Below are positions 46,286-58,611 of a stretch of DNA of 64,000 nucleotides, one piece after another (position 1 is the stretch's first letter; each line of letters begins with the position of its first letter). The notes beneath the pieces were generated by a model. The model made no database searches. It had not been told where the DNA came from and saw only the letters and a list, made by a program, of their open reading frames with translations. This stretch comes from Diplosphaera chodatii. Its lineage: Eukaryota > Chlorophyta > Trebouxiophyceae > Prasiolales > Stichococcaceae. A program made the translations under genes and the position numbers. The stretch lies in contig JAALGY010000023.1 in assembly GCA_032358165.1 (NCBI GenBank), positions 3,495,197 through 3,559,196 on the forward strand, given 5' to 3'.

Positions 46286-49200
46286 CTACACCCACAGCAG
46301 GACCGCAGCCGCCACTGAGGCCGCTGCTGCCAGCAGCGGCAGCGCTGCTGTCTGCGCGCCGGCCTGCGGTGCCGGCGCCGGCGCCGGCGGTGCCCCTGGC
46401 ACTGCCGCCGGCGCCGCCTCAGCCTCTGCAGCGTCTGTCGCCACCGTGGTGTTGCTGGCCAGACCAGCGGCGTCGCCTGTTGGCATGTGAACATTTTACA
46501 TCTGGGGTCAGCTAGTAGCGCTCATGAGTGGTGTGGACACATGTCGCAGCCGGCTGTAGGATGCTGACACGAGGCACAAACATGCTCAAATGGTGATTGC
46601 ACCTGCATCGTAGACTTCCACCTTCCAGCCCAGCTTCTGGTGCGTGTTGCACTGGTAGTACAGCCTGTCGGGTGTGGTCCTGCAGGGTTGTCATTCAGAA
46701 TCCTCAGCACCGCCGCACACTAATCTACCCGCATTAGCCCGCAGGCCTGCCCGCAGCGTATCCAACACCACATGGTTTCATGCGGAGCTCACGCATTAGG
46801 CGTCCATGTCAGGGTGTAGGGCTGCGCCAGAGTGCCGAAGCTCCTCGCGCCGCCGGCAAACACAGTCTCGTTGCTGCTCGCCAGCTTGCCCGCACCGCCG
46901 GTGCTGCTGGTCGTCAGGTACAACGGGTGCTGCGGCGACGCCTGCGCCGCCACAGTATGTCTCAGCAAACTGGCCAGACATCGTCTGCCCGTGGGATGCG
47001 CCAGCCACCGAGAAAGCCTGCGTGAGGCGTGCAGCTGACGCAAGTCTGACTGACATGTATGGAAGGATCAGAGGGAAGACGCACCATCACATTGAAGGTG
47101 TACTGCGTGCCGCGCAGGACGCGGATCAGGGGACTCTCGTTGCCGTTGAGGTGGTAGCTGCAGGGACCACAGCAGCAGAATCATGCGCAGCCAGGCTTTG
47201 CTCGGGCTCTCTGCAATGCGCAGGCAGCCAGGAAGACCTGCGGTTCAACAGATGCTGGGGCACAGCAAAGTAAGTGTGATCTGCGGCACCTGAGGCCCCA
47301 TGCGGGCGGGCTGGGGTAGTTGGGGTTGGGCCCAGTCGTGACGTTGAAGACCGTCACATTCGCCAGCGTGGTAACATTGCCCCCGACCTCCCGAGCTGCA
47401 GCAATCAAGTGCAAGCCTGTCAACTTGGCTGCAGCGACGTGATCTGTGCTGCACTCTGCGTGCATCGTGACCCGAGTCTCCATGCGTGAGGTTGTGCTGG
47501 GTGAAAGCAACCCGTTTGAGTGAGTGCAATGTGAGATCTGAGACAATGCATGTGCGTGTACCGCTGCTGCCACCGATGACACCGTTGCAGTCGAACTGCG
47601 ACTCGCCCAGGTGCAGCCTGAAGTCTGCCGGCGCATTGATGGCCTCCCCCTGCAGCAAGGAAGCACGCTGATGCAACCAGGCACTGCACGGCACCGTTTC
47701 GTGCTTGTACCTTGTCGTCTGTGTGAGACAACATCAGCCGCAGCCGGATCAACTGCTGCTAGCGCCACACCAATGGAGCATCAACTGGCGTGGCTGAGGG
47801 GAGGCACCTGGTACCACACTCACACAGACATAGCAGCAATGACAGCAGGGGCCGCCCTCACGTTGATCTGGTGGTACAGCACGATGGGCGTCGCGGCGGT
47901 GGAGGCCTCCGACAGGGGCCCCATGGCCCAGGTGATGGGGCGGGGCGCCGCCACGAGCCACCGCCTGTCTGCGCGGTCGCTCGCGTTCAGCGGCCGCTCA
48001 AACTCCACCCGTATCTGGAGCAGCGGCGCAGGCGGTTCTCATGAGATCCGATTGCAGCAGCAGGCTTCCAGGTGACGCGGGATGGTGACATGTAACCAAT
48101 GAGCAACAGCGCATGGCAGCGGCAACCCACCACGCCGCCGGTGTTGCTGTAGGACAGCATCCGAACGTTGTTGGCGGTAGTGCTGTTGAGCTGGCTGTTG
48201 TCTGGGCACACTCCGACGTCCTGCAGACCGTCAAGCGCCCTATGTGAGGCCAGCTTGCAAGGGCAAATGAAAGAAGGGTGCAGAAAAGACCGCAAGTGTA
48301 AGGCAGCGGCTGTGCTGAGGATGCCCCAGCATCCGAGAGGCTTCAGCGCACCCCGCCGGTGGCGTAGTTGCACTGCTCCCGGTCGTTGAGGTAGTAGTCC
48401 ATGGCAAAGCCCTTGTTGTCTGCTGTCACCCCTGCGCAGCTGGCCACATGTGGGTGAGACAGGCTGCTTGCCAGCATCCGCCGGCGCTGACTTGTCCTGC
48501 TGACAGCTAAAAGCACCAAAGGACGGCAGGACACAGTACCGGATCAAAAGGCGAGTTTTCTTTTGAATTTCCGGATCAGAGGGGCTGCCCCACCTGCCAC
48601 GACCACATCGCTGCCTGGCATGACGACCTCCGTCAGCTCCGCGCTGTTCATGCCAAAGCCCTGCGTGCAGACCGCAGCCTCGACGTTGTGCATGCTGGAT
48701 CAACGGCGCTGCCGGCTGCCAGCTGGGATGTGTGCTGAGCGCTGCGTACATCACTGCAGCTGCTGACTGAACGACACATGTCGTTGAACGGCAAACACTG
48801 AGGCGCTGCTGCGCAACATGCGCGAGACACCCTAAACCCTGCGCACCATCCAGTGGCCGGCGGCGATGCGGGCCTCCAGCGCCATACGTATGCTGGTTGC
48901 GGCCACCGGATCGGGGTCATCCAACTGCAGTGCGACCAATATCTAGTCGATGAAGTCTGGCTGCATGCCAGCATCTCTGAAGGAAGCATGTGCACAGCCA
49001 TACGTGCATGGCATCAGGCAGTGCACTCGCGGCACGCCAGCGGGACAGCGGCAGCACATCGGCAGGATCCCTGTGGAGCAACACCCCGGGCGCAACCTCA
49101 CTGCACCACGGCACAGCCGCCGACCTGCCAGTGCGCGCGGAAGCGGCCAGTGAGCGGCGCGCAGTTGTCCAGTGGCGGCGGGCCCGCCGGCGGCGCGAGG

Positions 49201-50293
49201 CGCTGCGCCACGGGCGCGGCGGCGGCGGCGGCGGCGCCTGCTGCGGGGGCGGCCTGCAGCTCCACCTGCCCGAAGTTGGCGTTGAAGGCGATGCACCTGC
49301 GCCGGCGGCCTCGCAGCTGGGGACAACCCTTGGGGGCGGCGGCTGCTGGAAGCACAGCACCAGGGGGGTGCTCGCAGCTGCGCTCAGCATTGATAGGTGC
49401 AGGGCAGGCACCCACCACAGATACACCACCCCGACGTCATTCCACGACCGCCCCCGGTTCAGCTGGTTCAGCGTCAGCGTGACCTGCGAGCAGGGCAGCC
49501 TGCCTTCAGCGCCCGCCGCTGATGCCGACACTCTTGCTAGAAATGCAGACCCTGATGCACTATGCGCTGTCGAGGTTCTGGGTGGGAAGATTTGCGAAAC
49601 AGCACTGCACTCACCGTCTCCCCACTGGCGGCTCCCACAACCTCCTCATCCACAATCTGAACACCATTGCTGCGCAGCACAGAAGATTGGCGTCAAGCCA
49701 GCCTGCGCTGCTCACGCGACTGTGGTAGCACATGGAACGATCCATCGTTACGTGACTGTGTCATCACTGCAACGCTACACTGAGCATCAAGCGCAGCTGC
49801 AGGCGCACTCGATGCTGGCGACGTCTCTGGCGCCATACCAGGCGACCTGGGGCGCCAGGCCGTCGTACGTGAAGCCCGTGACCTGGAACGTGCAGTCGTC
49901 TATGATGCGGATCGTCCCTGCAAACTGCGGGCGTGGCAGGAAGCGAAGTAGTCAGCGCTCCCGCTGCAGAGTGCAGCCGCACAGGTGCACAGCATGCTGG
50001 CCAGGGCCCTAGCAGCAGCGAGAGCTACCGTTTCCAGTGCTTGCTCATAGAATATGCTCACGGGCGTTGGATCATTAGATCTGGAGTGCATATCGTTCGT
50101 TGCACCTGGGGTACTGCAAGGCATCGCACTGACAACGCACATCATGCTCGAAGGATGTGAAGGCCCCGGTGAAGCCGACGTACGGGTGGGTGCGGGGACA
50201 CTGAGCCACTGATGTGCCCAGACATGAGAGGGCCAGCAGCACGCAGGCGAGGAGTCTGGCGTCTGTGAGCAAGTGCCGACAGGCTGTCGACAT
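46286..50293 (-). CDS. Skeletor-like secreted protein: DM13, DOMON, cupredoxin-like, anchored tail
   Basis: Starts at 50293 with a clear signal peptide (LLACVLLALSCLGTSVAQ), then CPRTHPYVGFTGAF (to 50141). DM13: 49917-49809 (IRIIDDCTFQVTGFTYDG), 49669-49615 and 49483-49416. Exon 49296 to about 49126 has an Ala-rich stretch and CAPLTGRFRAHWQ. DOMON: 48926-48847, 48662-48599 (GFGMNSAELTEVVMPGSD), 48429-48353, 48220-48131 (NNVRMLSYSNTGG), 48014-47862 (ITWAMGPLSEASTAATPIV) and 47649-47562. Then 47395-47290, 47157-47085 (YHLNGNESPLIRVLRG), cupredoxin-like 46941-46793 and 46679-46603 (YYQCNTHQKLGWKVEVYDAG), and a C-terminal exon 46476-46286 rich in Ala/Pro ending in AALPLLAAAASVAAAVLLWV. It is paralogous, exon for exon, to the neighbouring gene but with a single DM13 unit. 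The usual axial Met of the CxxHxxM motif is Leu in both. Confidence 0.82.
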
Positions 50294-50870
50294 AGTAGCC
50301 GGTCTGCTGCTCTGCGTTTCACAGCAATCAGCAGGCCTGTGCAGTAGGTACAGCTCGGATGGAGTCCGCTGGCTTGGCGGACTCCACTACAAAGCTGTCC
50401 TGTGCTGCTCATTGCAGCAGGGATGACTCGAGGCATCTGTCAGACAGCCAGGTGTCAGACTACCAGGGGTCGATGTGCCAGTCCTCTTGCTGAAAAGCTG
50501 TGGCACAGGATGCAACGTGCAGCGGTGCAGGTGATCAGCGACAGCAAACGTCGTTGCACCCTACGCTTGTATCCTCGGACGCAGGAACGCTGCGGGCTAC
50601 GTCCGGCATTCTGCTGGACAGCCCTGTGAGCCCGGGGTGCGGAAACAGATGAGGAGCGCTCTAATTGGCGCTCAAACCAACTGAGCAGAAGCATAGTTGG
50701 TCCAGCAGAACACGTCAGTACAAAGCAGATACAATAGCACACGGTTGATTGTAAGGACAATACCGCTGTCACACTCCCACGCTTGCTCTGGTGACTATGC
50801 AGCAGTTGGGCCGCAACAGCAGTGGAGCTGAACCCGCCTGAACATGCCCGCCAGGCCACCACACCATCTA
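50294..50870. other. Gap upstream of the 46286-50293 gene
   Basis: Promoter side of the Skeletor-like gene and 3' side of the glycine-rich gene, both on the minus strand. No exon was seen. Confidence 0.45.
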
Positions 50871-51963
50871 TCAGGCCTGCTGCGGCTTTGGCACCCGCTT
50901 CTTGGCTGCACGTTTCTTGCTTTTCGTCGCTGGCGCTGCCTCCAACACCTCGTCTTCATCGTCCTGCATCGAGCAAGATGTCCGTGACATCAGCGCCAGC
51001 AGTTGCTGCCATTGCAACCAGCCTTTCGCCGCCAACACAAGTGCCGCTGGCCACAGTGCGGCGCGCCGCACTGCATGACATCTTGCTGTCGCACAGAAGC
51101 ATGCGACCCTTACCGAGCTCAGCTCGCGCTCTGTGACCCGCGGCTGCCTGCCAACAGTGGGGTCATTGGAGTTTGGGCCGCCCCCGCCGGCGCCGCCGCC
51201 CCCCCCACCCCCGCCGCCACCACCGCCACCGCCGCCGCCACCGCCTCCTCCAAAGATGCCGCCGCCGCCTGCAATTGGACGGGAGAGTCACCTCAGATGA
51301 CAGCCTGTGTCTCTGCACACCCGTTGCCAACTCATGTTCCGCGGAGAACAGCTGCCGCTGCCGCTGCCGCCGTTCACCGTCGCTGCTGAGGACGAAGTAC
51401 AGCCCGAGGAAGAAGGCGTTGATGCCCAGGTTGCGGATGATGTTCTCGGAGTTCCACCCGCCGCCGCCGCCGCCGCCGCCCTGCACATTGATGCCAACTT
51501 CTATGACGCAATGGTATGTGCAGCCCAGCCGACGGCACACATCACCAGAATGCGCTTCTGTGGCTCTGTGCATTGTGCAGCACCTTGCGGTCCACTGGCG
51601 GGAGGCCGGGCGGCCCCTCTGTGCGCTTCTTCGTCTTCTGCGTCCCCCGCTGCCACTCGCTGCGCACCGTCAGGGCCTGCGCCTGCGCAGAAGGCATCAT
51701 GCTCACGTCGTCACACAAGGTTACCCAGCGATGGGTGCTGAAGCACACGGTGCCGATGCATCGTCAGCCACACGGAGATGTGGATGGCGCACCCGCTGCC
51801 GTGTGTGCTGCCGCCTGGAGGCTGCCGCCTGCAGCGGCGCAGCGCACTGCTGCGACGTGCTGGCGAATGCGCTGTGCCGGGCGCCTGCTGTGCTGCAGGT
51901 TACTGCGGCGGACTGCAGGCCTGCCATGGTGCCAGCGGTGGCCACTTGCGCTGGGCAAACCAT
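50871..51963 (-). CDS. Glycine-rich protein with targeting peptide and one membrane segment; not recognised
   Basis: Five exons give an open reading frame of about 206 residues: 51963-51793 (Ala/Ser/Arg-rich, targeting-peptide-like; an alternative Met lies at 51927), 51682-51584 (basic), 51480-51378 (a run of eight Gly, then WNSENIIRNLGINAFFLGLY and a short hydrophobic stretch), 51268-51114 (about 20 Gly, then PNSNDPTVGRQPRVTEREL) and 50963-50871 (acidic DDEDEVLE, then a Lys/Arg-rich end, KSKKRAAKKRVPK). The total coding length divides by three, which supports the model. The sequence suggests an organelle membrane protein with one spanning helix and a charged tail. No family was recognised and no function is proposed. 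Confidence 0.6.
51170..51268 (-). repeat. Glycine-codon (GGC/GGT/GGG) tract in coding sequence
   Basis: Low-complexity GGN repeat encoding a polyglycine run in exon 4 of the glycine-rich gene. A shorter one lies at about 51456-51480 in exon 3. Such tracts are prone to length change. Confidence 0.75.
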
Positions 51964-52546
51964 GCTTCTGGGCTGAGCTGCCCCGCCCGCAGCTGCAAGA
52001 GCGGCTGGTGCGCACACACTAATACCAGAGGTGATTGTGTAAACAGCCCGGTGTAGCCTGCAGTTGCGCTGCACTTCGCCCCAGGACCTCAGAAGCAGAA
52101 TGATCCTCGATGGGAGAGTTCAAGCTACTCGCACGCCGATGCGAAGTTTGTCAGCAATCAGCAGAAAGTGTAGACGCTTCAGCAAAACCATTTGCTGCAT
52201 TTGCAATGATGGCAAGTTGGACAGCGTGCCGATGGCGCCAAGGAAACAGCAGGTGCATGCCAGGTCATCATCCCTCCGCCGCCAGATGTCGTCGGTATGT
52301 GGCGACTACTGGCTGAAAATGCTACTCACCTCCTGCCCCCTTACAGACTCATAAGGCAAGGCGCTACAAGCAAATATTACAGCCGCATCTCGATCTGTTC
52401 AGACATGAGAAATACACAGGGCACATGTGTATCGTCTGCCGCGCTCCACCACCAATGCTGCCGGTTCACCTTACAGTATGCATTGACCTTCAAGTAGATG
52501 CATGGGCCTCCCAGCAGACTGTACAGCCGCCTGCCGACCACGGCCG
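51964..52546. other. Gap between the glycine-rich gene and EF-G
   Basis: Promoter side of the glycine-rich gene and 3' side of the EF-G gene. No exon was recognised. Confidence 0.45.
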
Positions 52547-55500
52547 CTACTTGCCGGCCTTGTGCGCCGCGGCCAGCTGCGCCTGCGTCTCGCCCGTGAC
52601 TGGCGCATGGTGCGCATACTCCATCGTGAACTCCCCCTTGCCCTGCCATCAGCACGACATTTGCTCAGCTCCTGCTGCTGGAGCACACCAGATCTGCACA
52701 TCACCGAGTGGCTGGGCAGAAATCACGCCCAGACATCAGACTCTGCAGGTGTACAAGCTTGCGGCCTGCCGACCAGGCTTGGCGCTACATTGCAATGCAC
52801 TGAGGCGCGCTGAGCGCCAGTCGCCACAGGGGGGCACCTGCGTCATGGACCGCAGCGCTGTGGAGTAGCCGAACATCTCGGCCAGCGGCACGGTGGCGCC
52901 CAGCACCGCGTCGTCCCCCTCCGCCTCGTTGGCCTGGATCACCCCCCGCCGCTTGTTTAGGTCCCCCATCGCCGCGCCCTGCAGGGGGATGAAGTATGCT
53001 GCAGCTGAGTGACAGAAGCAGCCCGCTCAGGACCCGCGCTGAGGGCCTGGCCTGGTGCAGGCTGCTGCTGCCACACTGGCAGGTGCCAGTGCTGCTCTCA
53101 GCGTGTGCTAAGGCTGCAGCACCAACTTGGTGCTGGCAAATCTGAGGGGTGTCTTTCCTTGAAATGCCAAGGTCAGCAGTGCTGAGGCCAGCTGTCAGGC
53201 ACGCCACAGCGGCAACTCTTCTACCCTGCCGTCAAGTCGAGGCTATCACGACCCCAACAGCATACTCTAGGTCTCAAGGATCAGCTCAGACTTGTGCCTG
53301 CTGCAGCACTTTCCATACTTCCACAGCCCCACCTGGAACTCTGACGGCACGGTGACCTCGACGCCCATGACGGGCTCCATCACTACGGGGCCGGCGCGGC
53401 CCGCTGCGTCCCTGAATGCGTACACGCTGGCCAGCTTGAAGGCCAGGTCGCTGGAGTCCACCGCGTGCGCCGCGCCATCCGTCAGCACCACCCGCACCCC
53501 CTGCAGCGAGTCATACAAGCGCACAGGCGTCAGCCCTTGATGCCACAGAGACTTCAGGTCGAAACAGGCCGCAGCCAAGGCCCAGCTATCGAGGTTGGTG
53601 GGGTTTTGAGCAGCAGGCATGCGTAGCCCAGCAGGCAGACGGAGACCCTGCGCTCCCTTCGCGTCTCCGCCCACACTGCAGCAGCAGCTGCCTGCAGCCG
53701 TATCCAGCGCTCCGATGAGCCCTGTCGGCACTCCAGGCAGCATTGAGCAACCCCCAGCCTGGACCCTCACCTCCATGGGGTAGCCGACTGAACCCTCACC
53801 TCCATGGGGTAGCCGACTGAACCCTCACCTCCATGGGGTAGCCGACTGGACCCTCACCTCCATGGGGTAGCCGATGACGGCGCCGGTGGTGATGGCCTCC
53901 CGGAAGCCCTTCTCCACGGACGGGATGAAGTTGGAGGGGATGGCGGAGCCCACCAGCTGGTTCTCAAACTCCACGCCGGTGGCTGGGGTGCCGTCCTCCT
54001 TTGGCGGCAGCGGCTCGATGAAGCCCACCACCTGTGGGAACAAGGGCGTCGGCAGTTCAGCACAGAGACGAATCAGGCCGTCAGCATCCATGATGTGCAG
54101 CTGGTGCAGTGACCTAACAAGCTGTGCTCAAAGCGTCTGAACAACAGCATCTACAGCTGCAGCACTAGGCAAGGTGGAGACTCTGCTGGATATTGTGCTC
54201 AGGCTTGCCCAAGGATGTTGGCAGCAAGCAGCGGTGGCGCACCCTGCCAAACTGCCCCTGCCCGCCCGACTGCTTGCGGTGCATGTAGTCAAACTCGGAC
54301 CGCTTGGTGATCGCCTCCCTGTAGTTCACCCGCGGCCGGCCCACCTCGCAGTCCACCTGTTGTAGTGAATGACGTTCATCAACTTTACATACGCTATTTT
54401 TTGAGTCTCTATTGAAATGAACTTGGTTGATGAAAAAAAAGACCTCCCGAAACCATGCAAACTGGGTAAGCATGTTGTGTAGTGCGCGGCATCTGCACAA
54501 AGTCGCCGGCCAGCTGCAGCAGGCAGGCCACCAGGCCAGCGGATGCACACATACAGTCGCAGCTAGACCCTGGGCCCCCGCGCACGCTGTACTCGCGGCG
54601 CATGCGCTCCACGTACACCTCCAGGTGCAGCTCGCCCATGCCGGCGATGAGCGTCTGCCCGCTCTCACCGTCCACGCTGACCCGGAAGGTGGGGTCCTCC
54701 CGCTGGAACCTGTACGTGAAACTTGAAGGATCTTAAGCTAAAGTCACATCCTGCCGTCGTGCGGTGCCATGCGACCTGTTGTTTACGGTGGACGCGGCAG
54801 CGCTCAGCAGCAGACACAAAGCACCCTCTTGCAGGCAGGTATGGCAGGTGATCGCTTGCAAACTGGTGCTCACAGCTGCTGAGACAGACCACATCCCCGT
54901 CCTTGCAGGTTGATGCAAAGCACCCGTTGGGGACACACCTGTTGAGCGCTTTGGACAGGTTGCCGGAGCCGTCGCGAGCCTTTGGCATCACTGCCAGGCT
55001 CATCACCGGCTCCGGCACATTCATGCTGACCATCGTGTACCTGCGCATCGATTGTGCATTGTACATCGGTGTAGTCCTTACCACCGTTAAGTGCCAGCCT
55101 GTTGGTTGGGCCACGCCTACAGACTAGGTTACCGAACACAGCTGCAAGCAGAGCACAGCCAAGCCTTGAAACCCGAAACCCACTTGATTAAGCCACGTAT
55201 GAAGGCTGCGAGGTGCACTCCACTCCGAACACGGGCACAACCTGGGTGGAGATATGGCATTCTGGTATAGCACTACACAGTCGACGGTGAACGCACTTTA
55301 CGGAGCCGTCGGTGAAGGTGTCGCCCGAGGCGCACTCCACCCCGAAGAAGGCCACGATGTCGCCCGCGCCCGCGCCCTGTATGTCCTCCAGCTCGTTGCT
55401 GTGCATGCGCACCAGCCGCGGCACCTGCGCAGTAGGTTTACAGATCAGGGCCTGACTGGTTACCCACCCCATGCTTCGCTCAGCACACGGCATGCAACAT

Positions 55501-57878
55501 CGCCTGCGCTACAGGCTGTGCATCTGGGCGGTGGCTCCCCAGAAGCCGTGGCCTGGCGGCACAGAAGATGCGATACATGAGCTTCAGCAGCTGTTCCATG
55601 GCAGGGGTGGCCAGCAGGGATGTCAGCGGCGGCGGCTGACCTTGAGGCGCTTGCCGGTGGACACGTTGACGATTGTGTCGCCGCGCGCCAGGGACCCGCT
55701 GTAGATGCGCATGTAGGTCAGCTGCCCGAACTTGCCCTCCTCCAGCTTGAACGCCAGCGCCACTAGCGGCCCTGCAGGGTGACAGACGCCCCAGCCGTGG
55801 GCAAACCATCCTGCGTCCCCCGCCGTCTGATGGTGCTTCGGATATGGCTGCGCCTCCAAAGGAAGCAGCTGGAGGGGCAGGTGCGCGGATGGATGCACCG
55901 GGGAGCAGCGACCGGGCCTGCCGGCAAGGAAGCAGGAGGGAGCGGCAGGATGCGGGAAGCAGGAAGCGCACCGCTGCGGGACTTGAGCAGGCGGACCTGC
56001 TCCTCGCCCCGTGCCGCGTCCAGCGCGTGGCTCTCCAGGTCCAGCGGGCATGGCAGGTACGACGTCACCCCATCCAGCAGCAGCTGCACGCCCTGCGGTG
56101 GTGCATGGCCACATCAGCACCCGGATCACTCTGCCTACACACACAGGAATGATGCAGCTCCGCAGCAGTGGCGACGAGCACTGCAATCAGCCGGCGGCAC
56201 TGCCTCGGATGCAGGCGCCTGCAGACGCTGCCGCACTGCATGCAACAATGAGCGAGCGCAGAAGCACAGTTGGACTGCCGCCCACCTTGTTCTTGTAGGC
56301 GCTGCCCACGAAGACGGGCACAAACTGCAGCGCCAGCGTGGCGCGGCGGATGGCGGCCTGCAGCGCGGGACCGTCCACCGGCTGCTCCATGAGGAACGCC
56401 TCCCCCACCTCCTCGTCCACCTCCGCCAGCTGCGTTTCGGCATTCAGAAGTTCATGCAATGCAGCAGTCCGGCAGGCGCACCCCCTCATCGACCCTGCGC
56501 CTACTGTGACGAGAGCAGTAGAAACAGCCTGTGCTGCCAGAGTCAGCATTGAGTCCCTCCTGGCTGCCTGCAGCACGCTGCACCAGGTCACATGCAGTAG
56601 GAAAAGCAACCTGAGGGCTGGGCCGTCTTCTCACCATGCTACCCACTGCACATGCCACGCTGCACCTAGGGGGGACAGCATGCCGGCCACAGCAGGCTGC
56701 TACAGAGGTAGGAGCGGCTTCAGCAGCCACGGCCGGTGCTGCCGGCGCACCCGTTCGACCAGCTCAGCCCGCCGCGCTTCCACCAGGTCCGCCATGTCGG
56801 CGGGCAGCGCCACCGGCACCACCTCCTCGCCCGCCGCCCCGTGGAACTCGTAGGCGGTGCGGGTGGTCAGGTCCACCAGGCCCCGCAGCCGGTCCTCCGA
56901 ACCTATCGGCACCTGCGGAGAGGGGGAGCGGCGCAGGTGGGTGCTCTTGTAAGTGATGCCATCTGAAAGTGCAGGACGAAAGGCACATGTCAGAGACTTG
57001 CAGAGCAGCACCTGCACGAAGGCGGCGTTGAGGCGCAGCTTGTCGCGCATTTGGCCCAGCACCCTGACTGGGTCGGCGCCTGCAGCCAGATGTTGCGGTG
57101 TCATCAATGGCTATGGTGATGGCTTCTCCGAAGCAAACTCTTCGGTGGATATTATGATGCCGAGCTGCTGCTGCTGCATCCGAGGGCATAAGCAGGCAGT
57201 CAGCTCGACAGTCGTGGGAACAGCAGTGCCCCAGCGCGCACCTGCGCGGTCCATCTTGTTGATGAAGGCGAGGCGGGGCACGCCATACCGCCGCATCTGC
57301 CGGTCCACCGTGATGGACTGGCTCTGCACGCCGCCCACCGCGCACAGCACCAGGATGGCCCCGTCCAGCACCCGCAGCGCCCTCTCCACCTGCGTTCGGG
57401 ATGTGCTGCCTTCAGGATGCAGCATTGCAGGCAGGCCAGAACTGTGCTGGGTTTCGATTCAGCCTGTGGGTCAATGATGGCATGGCTGGCTGCTGCCGAG
57501 CGAGCAAGTGTACGAGATCTGCGCAGCGTGCTCCAGCAGCACGCGCAGCAGAGGTGGCACCTCGATGGTGAAGTCCACGTGGCCGGGGGTGTCGATGATG
57601 TTGATGTCGGTGGCCTGCCAGCGGCAGTAGGTCGCGGCGGACTGGATGGTGATGCCCTTCTCCCGCTCCAGGTCCATGCTGTCCATCTTGGCGCCCACCC
57701 CGTCCTTGCCCCGCACCTGGTGGGGCGCAGCATGGTTTAGGGTTTTGGGCTCTGCTGTGACATGATGCGACGGCTTATTTTGGGGCGTCTGTGCCGGAGC
57801 AGGTATGTGCTGACGCACTGGACGCTGTGTGAGCTGCAACGGCCTCTCCATACCTCGTGGATGGCGTGTATCCTGCCG

Positions 57879-57913
<35 letters not shown>

Positions 57914-58288
57914 GCCGCTGTCGATGTGCGCGCTGATGCCGATGTTGCGCAGGTTCTGCAGCGCGGCAAAGTCTGCGGGGCTGTAGTCCGGCCTCTCGTC
58001 CGGCTGCGGCTGCGCAGCGAAGCCCCTGAGCTGCGGGGCGCCTGATGTGCTGCCATGCAATGCTGCACCTGCGCTGTGCGGGATGCAGCCGTCGCCGCTG
58101 AGAGCGCCCGCGGCCACTCGCAGGGCTGCGGCAACGCTGCTGGAGCCATCGCACGCGGCGCCCGTCAGCAGCTGACGGGACACGGTACTCAGCAGCTGCC
58201 ATGACTGGCCCCGTAGCGCCTGCATGTGTGCTGCTGAGCAACCTGCTGCCCTATCAAGTCGTGAAACTAGTTGCACTGCTGCAGCCAC
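52547..58288 (-). CDS. MEFG1: Mitochondrial translation elongation factor G
   Basis: GTPase that drives ribosomal translocation in mitochondria. Sixteen exons sum to 2382 bases (793 residues), near the usual size with a presequence: 58288-57854, 57716-57561, 57389-57242, 57079-57012, 56912-56751, 56429-56286, 56092-55997, 55771-55641, 55424-55302, 55040-54939, 54709-54586, 54356-54243, 54031-53858, 53500-53333, 52978-52838 and 52642-52547. The N-terminus is Arg/Ala/Ser-rich, as in mitochondrial presequences. G motifs are [32 protein letters not shown] and [14 protein letters not shown] and [10 protein letters not shown] are typical of the mitochondrial EF-G1 type. Domain IV ([16 protein letters not shown]) and domain V ([17 protein letters not shown]) are present. 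It is divergent from peroxiredoxin Q across a 323-base spacer. Confidence 0.95.
53761..53876. repeat. 29-bp tandem repeat, four copies, spanning the exon 13/intron 13 border of EF-G
   Basis: Four units of about 29 bases (53761-53789, 53790-53818, 53819-53847, 53848-53876), differing at one or two positions. Each repeats the end of EF-G exon 13 plus its splice donor (minus strand: YPMEV codons then GTGAGG). The rightmost unit is the one homologous to the true exon end. Confidence 0.9.
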
Positions 58289-58611
58289 GTCCCCATGGTT
58301 GCTGCATTGATACCGACTTCATGCAACGCGAACATGATTGATGGCACTGGTAAGCAGACGTCTTAGACCTGAGAGTATATGTCCCATGCACGCAGGTCGT
58401 CATCTGGATCTCTGGTGACGATTCCCGCCGAAGTGCTTCCAGCGGCGGGGCAAGGGCTGCCAGCTTGCCACGCCACGCCCGTCCAGCATTGATCTGGCAT
58501 TTGTGCTCTCTACATCGCAACGCCAACTGACTGATCGATCGGCGTTTTTCTTGCCCCAAATTAGAGCTCTGCAGCGCGTGCATCCGGTTGACACTCCTGC
58601 GACCTGTCAAG
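58289..58611. promoter_or_regulatory. Divergent promoter region between EF-G and peroxiredoxin Q
   Basis: 323 bases between the start codons of two oppositely transcribed organelle-protein genes. No specific motif was identified; a shared bidirectional promoter is inferred from layout only. Confidence 0.5.

Noticed and set aside
45830..46295. Minus-strand frames of 130-140 codons between the two Skeletor-like genes
   Set aside because: No motif, no fitting splice signals, and no resemblance to neighbouring exons; treated as intergenic.
48990..50012. 340-codon plus-strand open frame
   Set aside because: Antisense to DM13 and DOMON exons of the 46286-50293 gene. It lacks any motif, and its length reflects GC content.
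55779..56552. 257-codon plus-strand open frame
   Set aside because: Antisense to EF-G exons 6-8 and their introns; no domain resemblance.
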